This document shows positions 1 to 7,463 of a DNA stretch of 36,842 nt, piece after piece. The position numbers and the translations under genes are program-made. Each line of letters starts with the position of its first letter. Within the stretch, counting starts at the first letter, position 1. The stretch comes from BOG-908 sp964242035 (GTDB lineage: Bacteria > Pseudomonadota > Alphaproteobacteria > Acetobacterales > Acetobacteraceae), in contig CAXTCL010000009.1 of assembly GCA_964242035.1 (NCBI GenBank), positions 1-36,842 on the forward strand. Direction: 5' to 3'. Under the pieces are notes generated by a model. The model was not told the origin of the DNA. It did no database searches and saw nothing but the letters and a program-made list of their open reading frames with translations.

Positions 1-548
1 TCGCCAAGACGCTGGCGGCGTTCGGCGCCTTCACCGAGGGGCTGCAGCTGTTCGCGTCCTTCGCCATCCTGCTGAACTTCCCGCGCTTCAACAAGCTGAA
101 GGGCATGGGGCAGATCGTCAGCTGGTCCGTGCGCGACGAGACGCTGCATTGCCTGTCGGTGATCAAGCTGTTCCGCACCTTCATCCAGGAAAATCCCGAG
201 ATCTGGACGGAACAGTTGCGCCGCGAGCTGTACATCTGCTGCGCCACCATCGTCGATCACGAGGACGCATTCATCGACCTGGCGTTCGAGCTGGGCCCGG
301 TGGAGGGCCTCGATGCGGCGCAGGTAAAGCAGTACATACGCTTCATCGCGGACCGTCGGCTGATGCAGCTCGGCCTGAGCCCGCTGTTCCAAGTGGAGCG
401 CAACCCGCTGCCCTGGCTGGATGACATGCTGAACGCGCCGGAGCACGCGAACTTCTTCGAGAACCGCTCCACGGAGTATAGCAAGGCTAGCACGGGCGGG
501 ACGTGGGATGATGTGTGGCCGGAGGTGGTGGCGGGGCATGCGGATTAA
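1..548 (+). CDS. nrdB: Ribonucleoside-diphosphate reductase beta subunit (class Ia R2), 3' part
   Basis: Only the C-terminal ~182 residues are present; the reading frame is open from base 3 and enters from outside the window. R2 carries the di-iron/tyrosyl radical cofactor that the alpha subunit uses to reduce ribonucleotides to deoxyribonucleotides in the cytosol. Visible are the helix with the iron-ligand glutamate (AFGAFTEGLQLF) and the second ligand motif SVRDETLHC (E..H), followed by the usual R2 tail helices and a C-terminal segment STGGTWDDVW. The partner nrdA would be expected to the left, outside the window. The TAA stop at 546-548 is followed at once by repeat element E1. Identification is firm; the radical tyrosine lies outside the window. 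Confidence 0.95.
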   Translation, partial: AKTLAAFGAFTEGLQLFASFAILLNFPRFNKLKGMGQIVSWSVRDETLHCLSVIKLFRTFIQENPEIWTEQLRRELYICCATIVDHEDAFIDLAFELGPVEGLDAAQVKQYIRFIADRRLMQLGLSPLFQVERNPLPWLDDMLNAPEHANFFENRSTEYSKASTGGTWDDVWPEVVAGHAD

Positions 549-550
549 GT

Positions 551-730
551 AAAAAAGGCCTTCTTTTCTGAAGAAAAGAAGCAAGAGACTTTTGCTCCCC
601 GACGCTTGCATCAAGGCCCGCCCAGGCTCTGCAGATACGCACGTTTGCAGAACCAGGGCGGGCCGGGATGCACGCGCAATAGTAAAAGTCTTTTGCTTCT
701 TTTCTTCAGAAAAGAAGGCCTTGCTTACTT
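551..730. repeat. Palindromic intergenic element E1 (arms A/A, long centre)
   Basis: Full copy between nrdB and cfa. Left arm about 556-597, right arm 684-727 as its reverse complement. The stem here is CTTCTTTTCT pairing with AGAAAAGAAG: position 9 is C-G where other copies have T-A, a paired change. The flank reads CAAGAGACTTTTG where others have CAAAAAACTTTTG. The centre starts GCTTGCATCAAGG and ends CGGGATGCACGC, with an inner inverted pair CTCTGC/GCAGAA. Confidence 0.9.
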
Positions 731-841
731 GCCCCCTTCGGACCCACCCCTGGTCTGGCGATCGAAGCGGAACACCCCAGGCACGTGCCCTGTAGCCGAA
801 CCCGCGCAGGCGCGTTAGGCAGGCATGGAACCTTGGGGGAC

Positions 842-2113
842 ATGACCTTGCGGGCGCTGATCGACGCCATCCTCAGCCGGTTCGTCACCGTCGGCCGGCT
901 GACCGTGCGCTACCCGGACGGCACCCTGGCGAGCTACGGGCCGGGTGGCGTGCCGCAGGCCGGCGCCACCTTGCACGGCGACCGCACCATACGCGGCCTG
1001 CTCAGCAACCCGGCGCTGGTGTTCGGCGAGGCGTTCGTGGCCGGCGACCTGGTGCCGCTCGATTGCCGGCTGGAGGACATACTCGACCTGCTGTTCGCAA
1101 ACCTCGCCCGCGGCGGCCAGCACCCCGGCCTGACGCTGCGCCGCCTCGTCGCGCGCGCCATGCGCAAGGCGAGCCAGTATAACCCGGTGCCGCGCGCCAG
1201 GCGTAACGTGGCGCATCATTACGATCTGAACGGCCGTCTGTACTCGCTGTTCCTGGACCGGGACCGCAACTACTCCTGCGCCTACTTCGCCACCGGCGGC
1301 GAGACGCTGGAAGAGGCGCAGGCTGCCAAGAAGCGGCACATCGCCGCGAAACTGTGCCTGAGCCGGCCGGACCTGCACGTGCTGGACATCGGCTCCGGCT
1401 GGGGCGGCATGGCGATCACGCTGGCGCAGGAGTATGGCGCGCGCGTGACCGGCATCACGCTGTCCACCGAGCAACTAGAGGCGTCGCGCGCACGGGCGGA
1501 AGCCGCGGGCCTGTCGGGCCGCGTGCAATTCGAGCTGCAGGATTACCGCACGGTGCGCGGCACGTATGACCGCGTGGTCTCGATCGGCATGTTCGAGCAT
1601 GTCGGCATCACGCATTACCCGGAGTATTTCCGCACGTTGCGCGGGCTGCTCGCGGAAGACGGCGTGGCGTTGATACACGCGATCGGCCGCAGCGACGGAC
1701 CGTCGGTGACGAACCCGTGGATCACGCGGCATATTTTCCCGGGTGGATATTCGCCGGCGTTGTCCGAAGTGTTCCGTGCCGTAGAGCAGGAGCGGCTGAT
1801 TGCCACGGACGTGGAGATCCTGCGGCTACACTATGCGGAGACGATACGCCATTGGCGCCGGCGGTTCGAGGCCAACCGGGACGCGATCGCTGCGCTCTAC
1901 GACGAACGGTTCTGCCGGCTGTTCGAATTGTATCTGGCCGGCAGCGAGTATTCGTTCCGCCATCTCAACCACATGGTATGGCAGTTGCAGCTTGCGCGTC
2001 ACCAGGCGGCAGCACCTTTGACACGCGATTACATGCTGGCTGCGGCGCCTACCGCTGATGCGGGTAAGCGGCCGGTGTTGCCGCCTACGCTTAGCCGGAG
2101 TTTGGGGGAGTGA
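842..2113 (+). CDS. cfa: Cyclopropane-fatty-acyl-phospholipid synthase
   Basis: SAM-dependent methylation of double bonds in membrane phospholipid acyl chains to give cyclopropane rings; acts at the inner face of the membrane. The 423-residue product has the family's N-terminal region (VFGEAFVAGDL), the block YDLNGRLYSLFLDRDRNYSC, the SAM-binding motif VLDIGSGWGGMAITLAQEYG, and the C-terminal part with HIFPGGYSP and ETIRHWRRRF. E. coli Cfa has 382 residues. I place the start at ATG 842, preceded by GGGGA at 836-840; an in-frame GTG at 785 and a TTG at 833 are possible but add a non-conserved leader. It stands alone between elements E1 and E2. Confidence 0.92.
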   Translation: MTLRALIDAILSRFVTVGRLTVRYPDGTLASYGPGGVPQAGATLHGDRTIRGLLSNPALVFGEAFVAGDLVPLDCRLEDILDLLFANLARGGQHPGLTLRRLVARAMRKASQYNPVPRARRNVAHHYDLNGRLYSLFLDRDRNYSCAYFATGGETLEEAQAAKKRHIAAKLCLSRPDLHVLDIGSGWGGMAITLAQEYGARVTGITLSTEQLEASRARAEAAGLSGRVQFELQDYRTVRGTYDRVVSIGMFEHVGITHYPEYFRTLRGLLAEDGVALIHAIGRSDGPSVTNPWITRHIFPGGYSPALSEVFRAVEQERLIATDVEILRLHYAETIRHWRRRFEANRDAIAALYDERFCRLFELYLAGSEYSFRHLNHMVWQLQLARHQAAAPLTRDYMLAAAPTADAGKRPVLPPTLSRSLGE

Positions 2114-2115
2114 GG

Positions 2116-2183
2116 TAAGGAAGCAAGGCCTTCTTTTTTGCAAAAAGAAGCGAAAACGTTTTTCCGGCTGTCGCGGAGTGGGC
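2116..2183. repeat. Palindromic element E2 (single left arm)
   Basis: Half element just after the cfa stop: border GTAAGGAAGCAAGG, then a shortened hairpin CTTCTTTTT/AAAAAGAAG, then CCGGCTGTCGCGGAGTGGGC. The same CTGTCGCGGA centre recurs in E12 and, reversed, in E6. No right arm is visible before the next gene. Confidence 0.8.
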
Positions 2184-2329
2184 GATACGTTCGCGTCAGG
2201 TTTGTTGGACAAAGGCTAATCGCAAGCGGCCAGAGTGGACCACAGGGAAGCCACGCGTTGGTCGGGCGGCACCGTAGCCCCAACACAAATCGTTATTCCT
2301 CCCCTCATGCAAGATAACCAAGGACGCTC

Positions 2330-3181
2330 ATGCCCCAACACCCCGCCCTGACCCCAGGCCGCGTCGCCGTCATCACCGGCGCCGCCAGCGGCATCGGCCG
2401 TGCCACCGCCCTGCGCCTCGCCAAACTCGGCCTGAAGATCTGCCTCGCCGACCTCCCCTCGGAAACCCTCACCCAAGCCGCCGCCGCAATCACCGCCGCC
2501 AGCCCACAAGGCACCTCGTCCGTCCTCGCCATCCCCACAGACGTCAGCGACCTCGCCCAGATCACCAACCTGGCCGACACGGCCTACAACCATTTCGGCG
2601 AAGTCGCGATCCTGATGAACAACGCTGCCACCGGCATCTCCGCCGGCCCGTGGGACAACATCGAGACCTGGCGGCGCCTGCTGGAAATAAACCTGTTCGG
2701 CGTCATCAACGGCGTACAAATCTTCACCCCGCGCATGATCGCGCAAGGCACGGACTGCGCGATCGTCAACACCGGCTCCAAGCAGGGCATCACCTGCCCG
2801 CCAGGCAACACCGCCTACAACGTCAGCAAGGCCGGCGTGAAAACCCTGACCGAAGCGCTCGCCCACAGCCTGCGCAACACCGCAGGCGCCCGGATCACCG
2901 CGCACCTGCTGATCCCCGGCTCCACCTTCACCGGCATGACCGCCGGCAACCACACGGAAAAGCCCGCAGGCGCCTGGACGGCCGACCAGGTGGCCGACAT
3001 GCTGCTGGCCGGCATGGCGGCAGGCGATTTCTACATCCTGTGTCCGGATAACGAAGTTACGCGCGCGACGGACAACAAGCGGATACTTTGGGCGGCGCAG
3101 GACATTACGGAAAACCGGCCGCCGCTCTCGCGCTGGCATGAGGCTTACAAGGAGGCGTTTGCGCGGTATTTGGCGTCGTAA
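2330..3181 (+). CDS. SDR family NAD(P)-dependent oxidoreductase
   Basis: Classical short-chain dehydrogenase/reductase of 283 residues. Visible: Rossmann glycine motif TGAASGIGRA (residues ~16-25), the NNAA motif, and the catalytic Ser, Tyr and Lys in NTGSKQG and AYNVSKAG. The substrate cannot be read from sequence. ATG 2330 has AAGGA at 2320-2324, 5 nt upstream. The stop TAA (3179-3181) is also the border of element E3, so the gene ends on the repeat. It is monocistronic and convergent with the YfcE-like gene. Confidence 0.9.
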   Translation: MPQHPALTPGRVAVITGAASGIGRATALRLAKLGLKICLADLPSETLTQAAAAITAASPQGTSSVLAIPTDVSDLAQITNLADTAYNHFGEVAILMNNAATGISAGPWDNIETWRRLLEINLFGVINGVQIFTPRMIAQGTDCAIVNTGSKQGITCPPGNTAYNVSKAGVKTLTEALAHSLRNTAGARITAHLLIPGSTFTGMTAGNHTEKPAGAWTADQVADMLLAGMAAGDFYILCPDNEVTRATDNKRILWAAQDITENRPPLSRWHEAYKEAFARYLAS

Positions 3182-3365
3182 GAAAGCAAGCAAGGCCTTC
3201 TTTTTTGAAAAAAAGAAGCAAAAAACTTTTTCTACTGCGCCTGCACAACGGCCGAGCCTGGTCCTGCAAAAACACGTGCTGCAGAACCAGACTTGATATT
3301 CGTGCAGGCGACAGGAGCAAAAGTTTTTTGCTTCTTTTTTTCAAAAAAGAAGGCCTTGCTTGCTC
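3179..3365. repeat. Palindromic element E3 (arms A/A, long centre)
   Basis: Full copy between the convergent SDR and phosphodiesterase genes. The left stem CTTCTTTTTT/AAAAAAGAAG is mirrored on the right. The centre opens GCGCCTGCACAACGG and closes TTCGTGCAGGCGAC, with an inner pair TCCTGCA/TGCAGAACC. The outer border provides the SDR stop codon. Confidence 0.9.
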
Positions 3366-3372
3366 TCTCCCG

Positions 3373-3846
3373 TCAAAGAACGATCTCCCGCAGCTCTGCG
3401 AACAGCGTAACGGCCTCCACAATTAGGCGCCCGAGGCTGATCGGCAGGGAAAAGCGGCGCGGGCCGGCACTCCCAGGGTTGACGTAGAGGACACCGTCTT
3501 TCCACCGCATGTCCGGCTTGTGGGAGTGGCCGTAGATGACGGCGTGTATGCCGGCCAGGTCAGGCTGGGGGCCGAGATGTTCCAGCTTGTGGACCACGAG
3601 AACCCGCGTGGACGCGCCCGCCGTAAGCACCTGCCGCTCCGGGATCTGCGCCGCCCAAGGCGCCGTGTCGATGTTGCCGCGTACGACGGTGACCGGCGCG
3701 ATGCAGGCGAGGTCCGTGAGTATGCTGGCACGGCCGATGTCGCCTGCATGCACGATGCAGTCGCTTCCCTGCAGAAGCGCGAGCGCTTCCGGCCGGAGGA
3801 GGCCGTGCGTGTCGGAGATCAGGCCGATGACGGTTCTTTGGGGCAT
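3373..3846 (-). CDS. YfcE/MJ0936-type metallophosphoesterase (phosphodiesterase)
   Basis: Small cytosolic calcineurin-like phosphoesterase of 157 residues. The metal-binding motifs appear in order: SDTHG, HAGDIG, VRGNID, VVHKLEHLG and IYGHSHKP, as in YfcE/MJ0936 phosphodiesterases. The start is set at ATG 3846 (MPQRTVIGLISDTHG). The frame stays open upstream only because it runs through element E4 and gives a Lys/Phe-rich leader that is not protein. It is divergent from hisF with E4 between the two starts. Confidence 0.88.
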   Translation of the reverse strand: MPQRTVIGLISDTHGLLRPEALALLQGSDCIVHAGDIGRASILTDLACIAPVTVVRGNIDTAPWAAQIPERQVLTAGASTRVLVVHKLEHLGPQPDLAGIHAVIYGHSHKPDMRWKDGVLYVNPGSAGPRRFSLPISLGRLIVEAVTLFAELREIVL

Positions 3847-3870
3847 TCGGCGCGAGGTTAAGGCTGGAGC

Positions 3871-4008
3871 GAGGAAGGCAAGCAGTCCTTTTTTGAAGGA
3901 AAGGACCAAAAAACTTTTACTGCCCCGCATTTGTGGCGTCCGAGTGCCGCCGGAAATACCAAAGCGGCTGAGCAGCACCGGAGCAGAAAAAAGAAGGCCT
4001 TCTTGCCC
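3871..4008. repeat. Palindromic element E4 (left arm B, right arm deleted inside)
   Basis: Lies between two divergent start codons. The left stem is GTCCTTTTTT pairing with GAAGGAAAGGAC, which needs two T-G wobble pairs. The right arm goes straight from GGAGCA to GAAAAAAGAAGGCC, so about two dozen bases (the flank and the 5' half of the hairpin) are missing. The centre CCCCGCATTTGTGGCGTC resembles that of E10. Confidence 0.8.
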
Positions 4009-4036
4009 ACCGTTCGCCTACGCGCCACAAAGCCCA

Positions 4037-4792
4037 ATGCTGAAACTCCGCATAATCCCCTGCCTGGACGTGAAGAACGGCCGAGTCGTCAAAGGCGTGA
4101 ACTTCATCGACCTAAAAGACGCCGGCGACCCGGTGGAGCAGGCCGCCATCTACGACGCGGCCGGCGCCGACGAGCTCACCTTCCTGGACATCACCGCCAG
4201 CCACGAGCAGCGCGACACCATACTCGACGTGGTCCACCGCACCGCGGAGCGCATCTTCTTGCCCTTCACCGTGGGTGGCGGCATACGCAGCACGGACGAC
4301 ATGCGCCGCCTGTTGCTCGCCGGCGCAGATAAATGCGGCATTAACTCGGCCGCCATCACCCGCCCGGCGCTCATCGCCGAAGCCGCGGAACGCTTCGGCA
4401 GCCAGTGCGTGGTGGCCGCGGTGGACGCGCGCGCCACCCGTCCCGGCCACTGGGAAGTGTTCTCCCACGGCGGCCGCACGCCCACCGGGCTGGACGCGGT
4501 CGCCTGGTGCCGGCAGCTCGAATCCCTCGGCGCCGGCGAGATACTGCTCACCAGCATGGATCGCGACGGCACCCGCGCCGGCTTCGACACGGATCTGCTG
4601 CGCGCCGTCTGCACCGCTACCCGGCTGCCCGTGGTGGCCAGCGGCGGCGTGGGCACCGCCGCGCACCTGGTGGAGGGGGCACGCGCGGGTGCCACCGGCC
4701 TGCTGGCAGCCAGCATCTTCCATTTCGGGGTGCTGAGCGTGCCGGAGGTGAAGCGCGCTTTGGTGGAGGCGGGGCTGCCTGTTCGGGGGTGA
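4037..4792 (+). CDS. hisF: Imidazole glycerol phosphate synthase cyclase subunit
   Basis: HisF forms the synthase with HisH and turns PRFAR plus ammonia into imidazole glycerol phosphate and AICAR (histidine and purine metabolism). The 251-residue (beta/alpha)8 protein starts MLKLRIIPCLDVKNGRVVKG. The two catalytic aspartates are at D11 (CLDVKNG) and D130 (AAVDARATRPG). Phosphate-binding loops VGGGIRS and VASGGVG are present. The start is ATG 4037 by family length; no clear Shine-Dalgarno is visible. hisE follows after element E5. HisH/HisA are not adjacent on the left; an unrelated minus-strand gene is there. Confidence 0.96.
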   Translation: MLKLRIIPCLDVKNGRVVKGVNFIDLKDAGDPVEQAAIYDAAGADELTFLDITASHEQRDTILDVVHRTAERIFLPFTVGGGIRSTDDMRRLLLAGADKCGINSAAITRPALIAEAAERFGSQCVVAAVDARATRPGHWEVFSHGGRTPTGLDAVAWCRQLESLGAGEILLTSMDRDGTRAGFDTDLLRAVCTATRLPVVASGGVGTAAHLVEGARAGATGLLAASIFHFGVLSVPEVKRALVEAGLPVRG

Positions 4793-4952
4793 GCAAGAAA
4801 GCAAGCAGTCCTTTTTTGAAAAAAGGACCAAAAACTTTTGCTTCCCGTCGCTGTATCAGCATTTCGCGTGTCTCAGGATACAACAGGGCGCTTCAGAAGC
4901 GTCGGGACAAAAGTTTTTTGCTTCTTTTTTTCAAAAAAGAAGGCCTTTCTAC
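4793..4952. repeat. Palindromic element E5 (arms B/A)
   Basis: Full copy between hisF and hisE in the same direction. The left stem GTCCTTTTTT/AAAAAAGGAC begins just after the hisF stop; the right stem is the A type. The centre CCCGTCGCTGTATCAGC ... GAAGCGTCGGGA is shorter and of a different class from E1/E3. Confidence 0.9.
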
Positions 4953-4978
4953 CCTTCCCTCACGGAGACCAACCGCAC

Positions 4979-5383
4979 GTGGCGAAGAAGCCCCGCAAGC
5001 CCGCTGACCGTTCGCCCGCCCCCGTCTCCAACGGCGTCTCGCCGCTCGTGCTGGACCGCCTGTGGGAGGTGGTGCAGGCGCGGCGTGACGCGGACCCGGC
5101 CGTCAGCCACTCCGCCCGCCTGCTGTCCCGCGGCACCGCTAAGGTGGCGCAGAAATTCGGTGAGGAAGCGGTGGAGTGCTTGATCGAGGCGGTGGCCGGC
5201 AACAACGAGGCGCTGGTGGCCGAGTCGGCCGACGTCCTCTACCACCTTCTGGTGCTTTGGGTGTCGTCGGACGTGCATCCGTCCGAAGTCTGGGCCGAGC
5301 TGGAGCGGCGTGAGGGAATCTCCGGGATCGCGGAGAAGGCGGCGCGTCGGGTTATCGGGGCGGATACGCGGAAGATCCCGTAA
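4979..5383 (+). CDS. hisE: Phosphoribosyl-ATP pyrophosphatase
   Basis: Second step of histidine synthesis: hydrolysis of PR-ATP to PR-AMP and pyrophosphate. The 134-residue all-alpha NTP-PPase protein shows the metal-binding EEAVE motif (KFGEEAVECLIEA) and the paired helix SADVLYHLLVLW. A basic, Pro-rich N-terminal leader (KKPRKPADRSPAP) is longer than in minimal HisE. The start is GTG 4979 with ACGGAGA at 4962-4968; upstream frame is repeat E5. The stop TAA is the border of E6. It shares a direction and pathway with hisF. Confidence 0.92.
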   Translation: MAKKPRKPADRSPAPVSNGVSPLVLDRLWEVVQARRDADPAVSHSARLLSRGTAKVAQKFGEEAVECLIEAVAGNNEALVAESADVLYHLLVLWVSSDVHPSEVWAELERREGISGIAEKAARRVIGADTRKIP

Positions 5384-5511
5384 GGAACGGCTTCTGCCGC
5401 GCAGAAAAGCGACGGATACGTGTTGTCGAAGCGCACGCTTCAACGATCCGCGACAGCGCAGACAAAGCTTTTTGCTTCTTTTTCTCGAAAAAGAAGGCCT
5501 TGCTTCCTGCC
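5381..5511. repeat. Palindromic element E6 (degenerate left arm, right arm A)
   Basis: Between convergent hisE and kdsD. The right arm is CTTCTTTTTC pairing with GAAAAAGAAG: the loop-closing pair is C-G instead of T-A, another paired change. On the left, after the hisE stop, a hairpin TTCTGC/GCAGAA sits where the arm should be, so a stem persists although its sequence has changed. The centre contains CGCGACAGC, the reverse of the E2/E12 centre. Confidence 0.75.
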
Positions 5512-5518
5512 TTCCCGC

Positions 5519-6481
5519 TCACACGATCCCAGCCCGCAACACATCATGTATGTGCACCAGCCCAATCGGCCGCGCCCCCTGCACCACGAACACACACGTG
5601 ATACGCGCCTCGTTCATCAGAGCCAGGGCCGCGCCCGCCAAAGCCTCAGGCGGCAAGGTGTAGGGCCGTTTGCCCATCGCGTCGCGAACCGGCCGGTCCA
5701 CGAAGCCGCCGCGGAAGGCCCGGCGCAGATCCCCATCCGTCAGCGCGCCCACCAGTCCTCCCGCCGAATCCACCACGCCGGCAATGCCGAACCGCTTGGA
5801 CGTCATCTCGACGATTCCTTCGGCCAGCATGGCATCTTCGGAAATCGTTGGCAGCGCATCGCCGGTGTGCATCAGCGCGCTTACCTGCAGCAATTGCGCG
5901 CCCAATTTGCCGCCCGGATGGAAACGCCCGAAATCGCCGGCGGAGAACCCGCGCTGCTCCAGCAACAGAACTGCCAAGGCATCGCCCGCCACCAACTGCA
6001 TCGTCGTGGATGTGGTAGGCGCCAGACCGTTCGGGCACGCCTCCTGGCTCACCGGCAAGGCCAGGCAGACATCCGCGGCAGCGCCGAGCGCACTTTCCGC
6101 ACGCGACGTGATCGCCACCAGCGGCACGGAAAAACGCCTGGTGTAGGCAACGATGTCGGCCAGCTCCGCGGTCTCGCCGGACCACGAGAGCGCCAGCACG
6201 ACGTCGCTCTGCCTGATCACGCCGAGGTCGCCGTGGCTCGCTTCCGCCGGGTGCACGAAATGGCTCGGCGTGCCGGTGGAGGCCAGGGTGGCGGCGATCT
6301 TGCGCCCGACATGGCCGGACTTTCCCATGCCGCTAACGATCACGGTGCCGGTTGCCGCGCCGATGATCGCGGCCGCCTGCGCGAACGCGTCCGCCAGGCC
6401 GTGCGGCAACGCGCTTCTCAGCGCGGCCAGGCCTTGCTGCTCCAGCTCTATCGTGCGTGCTACGCTTTCTGCCGCGTTCAA
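5519..6481 (-). CDS. kdsD: D-arabinose-5-phosphate isomerase (SIS + two CBS domains)
   Basis: Converts ribulose-5-phosphate to arabinose-5-phosphate, the first precursor of Kdo for lipopolysaccharide. The 320-residue product has an N-terminal SIS domain (SGMGKSGHVGRKIAATL, then HPAEASHGDLG and LSWSGET) and two C-terminal CBS domains (from SALMHTGDALPT and from RPVRDAMGKRP). The start is TTG at 6481, supported by ACGGAGA five bases upstream; there is no ATG in the conserved N-terminus. It is the last gene of the kdsA-kdsB-kdsD run, separated from kdsB by element E7. Confidence 0.93.
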   Translation of the reverse strand: MNAAESVARTIELEQQGLAALRSALPHGLADAFAQAAAIIGAATGTVIVSGMGKSGHVGRKIAATLASTGTPSHFVHPAEASHGDLGVIRQSDVVLALSWSGETAELADIVAYTRRFSVPLVAITSRAESALGAAADVCLALPVSQEACPNGLAPTTSTTMQLVAGDALAVLLLEQRGFSAGDFGRFHPGGKLGAQLLQVSALMHTGDALPTISEDAMLAEGIVEMTSKRFGIAGVVDSAGGLVGALTDGDLRRAFRGGFVDRPVRDAMGKRPYTLPPEALAGAALALMNEARITCVFVVQGARPIGLVHIHDVLRAGIV

Positions 6482-6492
6482 TGGTATCTCCG

Positions 6493-6633
6493 TAAGGAAG
6501 CAAGCAGTCCTTTTTTGAAAAAAAGGACCAAAAAACTTTTGCTCCCTGTCGGCGACTGCTGAACACGGCGCGACAGCGGACCAAAAGTTTTTTGCTTCTT
6601 TTTTTCAAAAAAGAAGGCCTTCCTTTCTTCCTA
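6493..6633. repeat. Palindromic element E7 (arms B/A, short centre)
   Basis: Full copy inside the Kdo operon, between the kdsB 3' end and the kdsD start. The short centre CTCCCTGTCGGCG ... CGCGACAGCGGACC is itself a near palindrome. On the kdsB side the A arm is translated as the end of KdsB. Confidence 0.9.
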
Positions 6634-7348
6634 ACAACGTTCGCGCCCGCGCCAAATCCGCAAACGTATCAACCCCCAGCGGCACATCGTCCACCACAAC
6701 CGCCTCCACCCGCATCCCCGCCTCGAGCGCCCGCAACTGCTCGAGCCTCTCGCGCAGTTCCAGCGCGGACGGCGGCAGTGCAACGAAACGCTCCAGCGCC
6801 GCGCGCCGCCAGACATACAGCCCGATATGGTGATACAGCGGCCCGTCGCCCCAGGGCGCCATCGCGCGGGTGAAATACAGCGCGCGAAACCGGCCGGCCC
6901 CGCTCGGCGAGCCGACCATCTTCACCACGCTGCTCGCCACCGCGTCCGCAGGGTCGTCGATCACCGCCACGGGCGTGCCGATATCCACCGCCGCATCGTC
7001 CAGCAGGCGTGCCGTCTCGCGCACCACATGCGCCGACACGGTTGGCAGGTCGCCCTGGAAGTTCACGATGATCTCGTGCGCGCCGGCCGGGTCGAACGCC
7101 GCAAGCGCCTCGGCGATGCGGTCCGTGCCGGAGGGGTGGTCGGCGCGCGTCATCACCGCCTCGCCGCCGGCCTGGCGCACGGCGTCGGCGATCTCCGCGT
7201 GGTCCGTGGCGACGATGACGGGCCCCAGCTCCGCCTCGATGGCGCGGCGCCAGACGTGCACGATCATCGGCTCGCCGCAGATGTCGAGCAGCGGCTTGTT
7301 CGGCAGGCGGGTCGCCGAGAGGCGTGCGGGAATCAGGATCAAAGCCAA
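6605..7348 (-). CDS. kdsB: 3-deoxy-manno-octulosonate cytidylyltransferase (CMP-Kdo synthetase)
   Basis: Activates Kdo with CTP to CMP-Kdo for transfer to lipid A. Conserved blocks: IPARLSATRLPNKPL near the N-terminus (CTP site), VIVATDHAEIADAV, RADHPSGTDRIAEAL, NFQGDLPTV and HHIGLYVWRRAALERF. I place the start at TTG 7348 (MALILIPARL), 9 nt downstream of AGGGA in element E8; this gives 247 residues, matching the ~248 of E. coli KdsB. There is no ATG at the conserved N-terminus. The last eight residues, GRKEGLLF, with the TGA stop, are encoded by the arm of element E7, a tail not expected in the family. Confidence 0.92.
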   Translation of the reverse strand: MALILIPARLSATRLPNKPLLDICGEPMIVHVWRRAIEAELGPVIVATDHAEIADAVRQAGGEAVMTRADHPSGTDRIAEALAAFDPAGAHEIIVNFQGDLPTVSAHVVRETARLLDDAAVDIGTPVAVIDDPADAVASSVVKMVGSPSGAGRFRALYFTRAMAPWGDGPLYHHIGLYVWRRAALERFVALPPSALELRERLEQLRALEAGMRVEAVVVDDVPLGVDTFADLARARTLLGRKEGLLF

Positions 7349-7463
7349 GGCAAGCAGTCCCTTTTTGAAAAAAAGGACGGTGCGGTGCGGACAGGCGCGC
7401 GACAGCGGACCAAAAGTTTTTTGCTTCTTTTTTTCAAAAAAGAAGGCCTTCCTTGCTTGCTTT
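7346..7463. repeat. Palindromic element E8 (arms B/A, left arm shortened)
   Basis: Between kdsA and kdsB inside the operon. The left stem GTCCCTTTTT/AAAAAAAGGAC is followed directly by GGTGCGG, so the usual CAAAAAACTTTTG flank is missing. The centre ends GCGCGACAGCGGACC as in E7. The right arm is translated as the KdsA C-terminus; the left arm is the leader of kdsB. Confidence 0.85.
7349..7362 (-). promoter_or_regulatory. Ribosome binding site of kdsB supplied by element E8
   Basis: On the minus strand the B-type arm of E8 reads AAAAAGGGACTGCTTGCC and then TTG. AGGGA (7358-7362) is a plausible Shine-Dalgarno 9 nt before the TTG at 7348, and TTG is the only start near the conserved IPAR motif besides a TTG six bases further in. 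So the repeat apparently provides the initiation region. Confidence 0.6.

Noticed and set aside
551..730. E elements as ordinary rho-independent terminators
   Set aside because: The hairpins are not followed by a T-tract in the transcribed direction, and copies sit within operons and between divergent genes, so this label alone does not fit.
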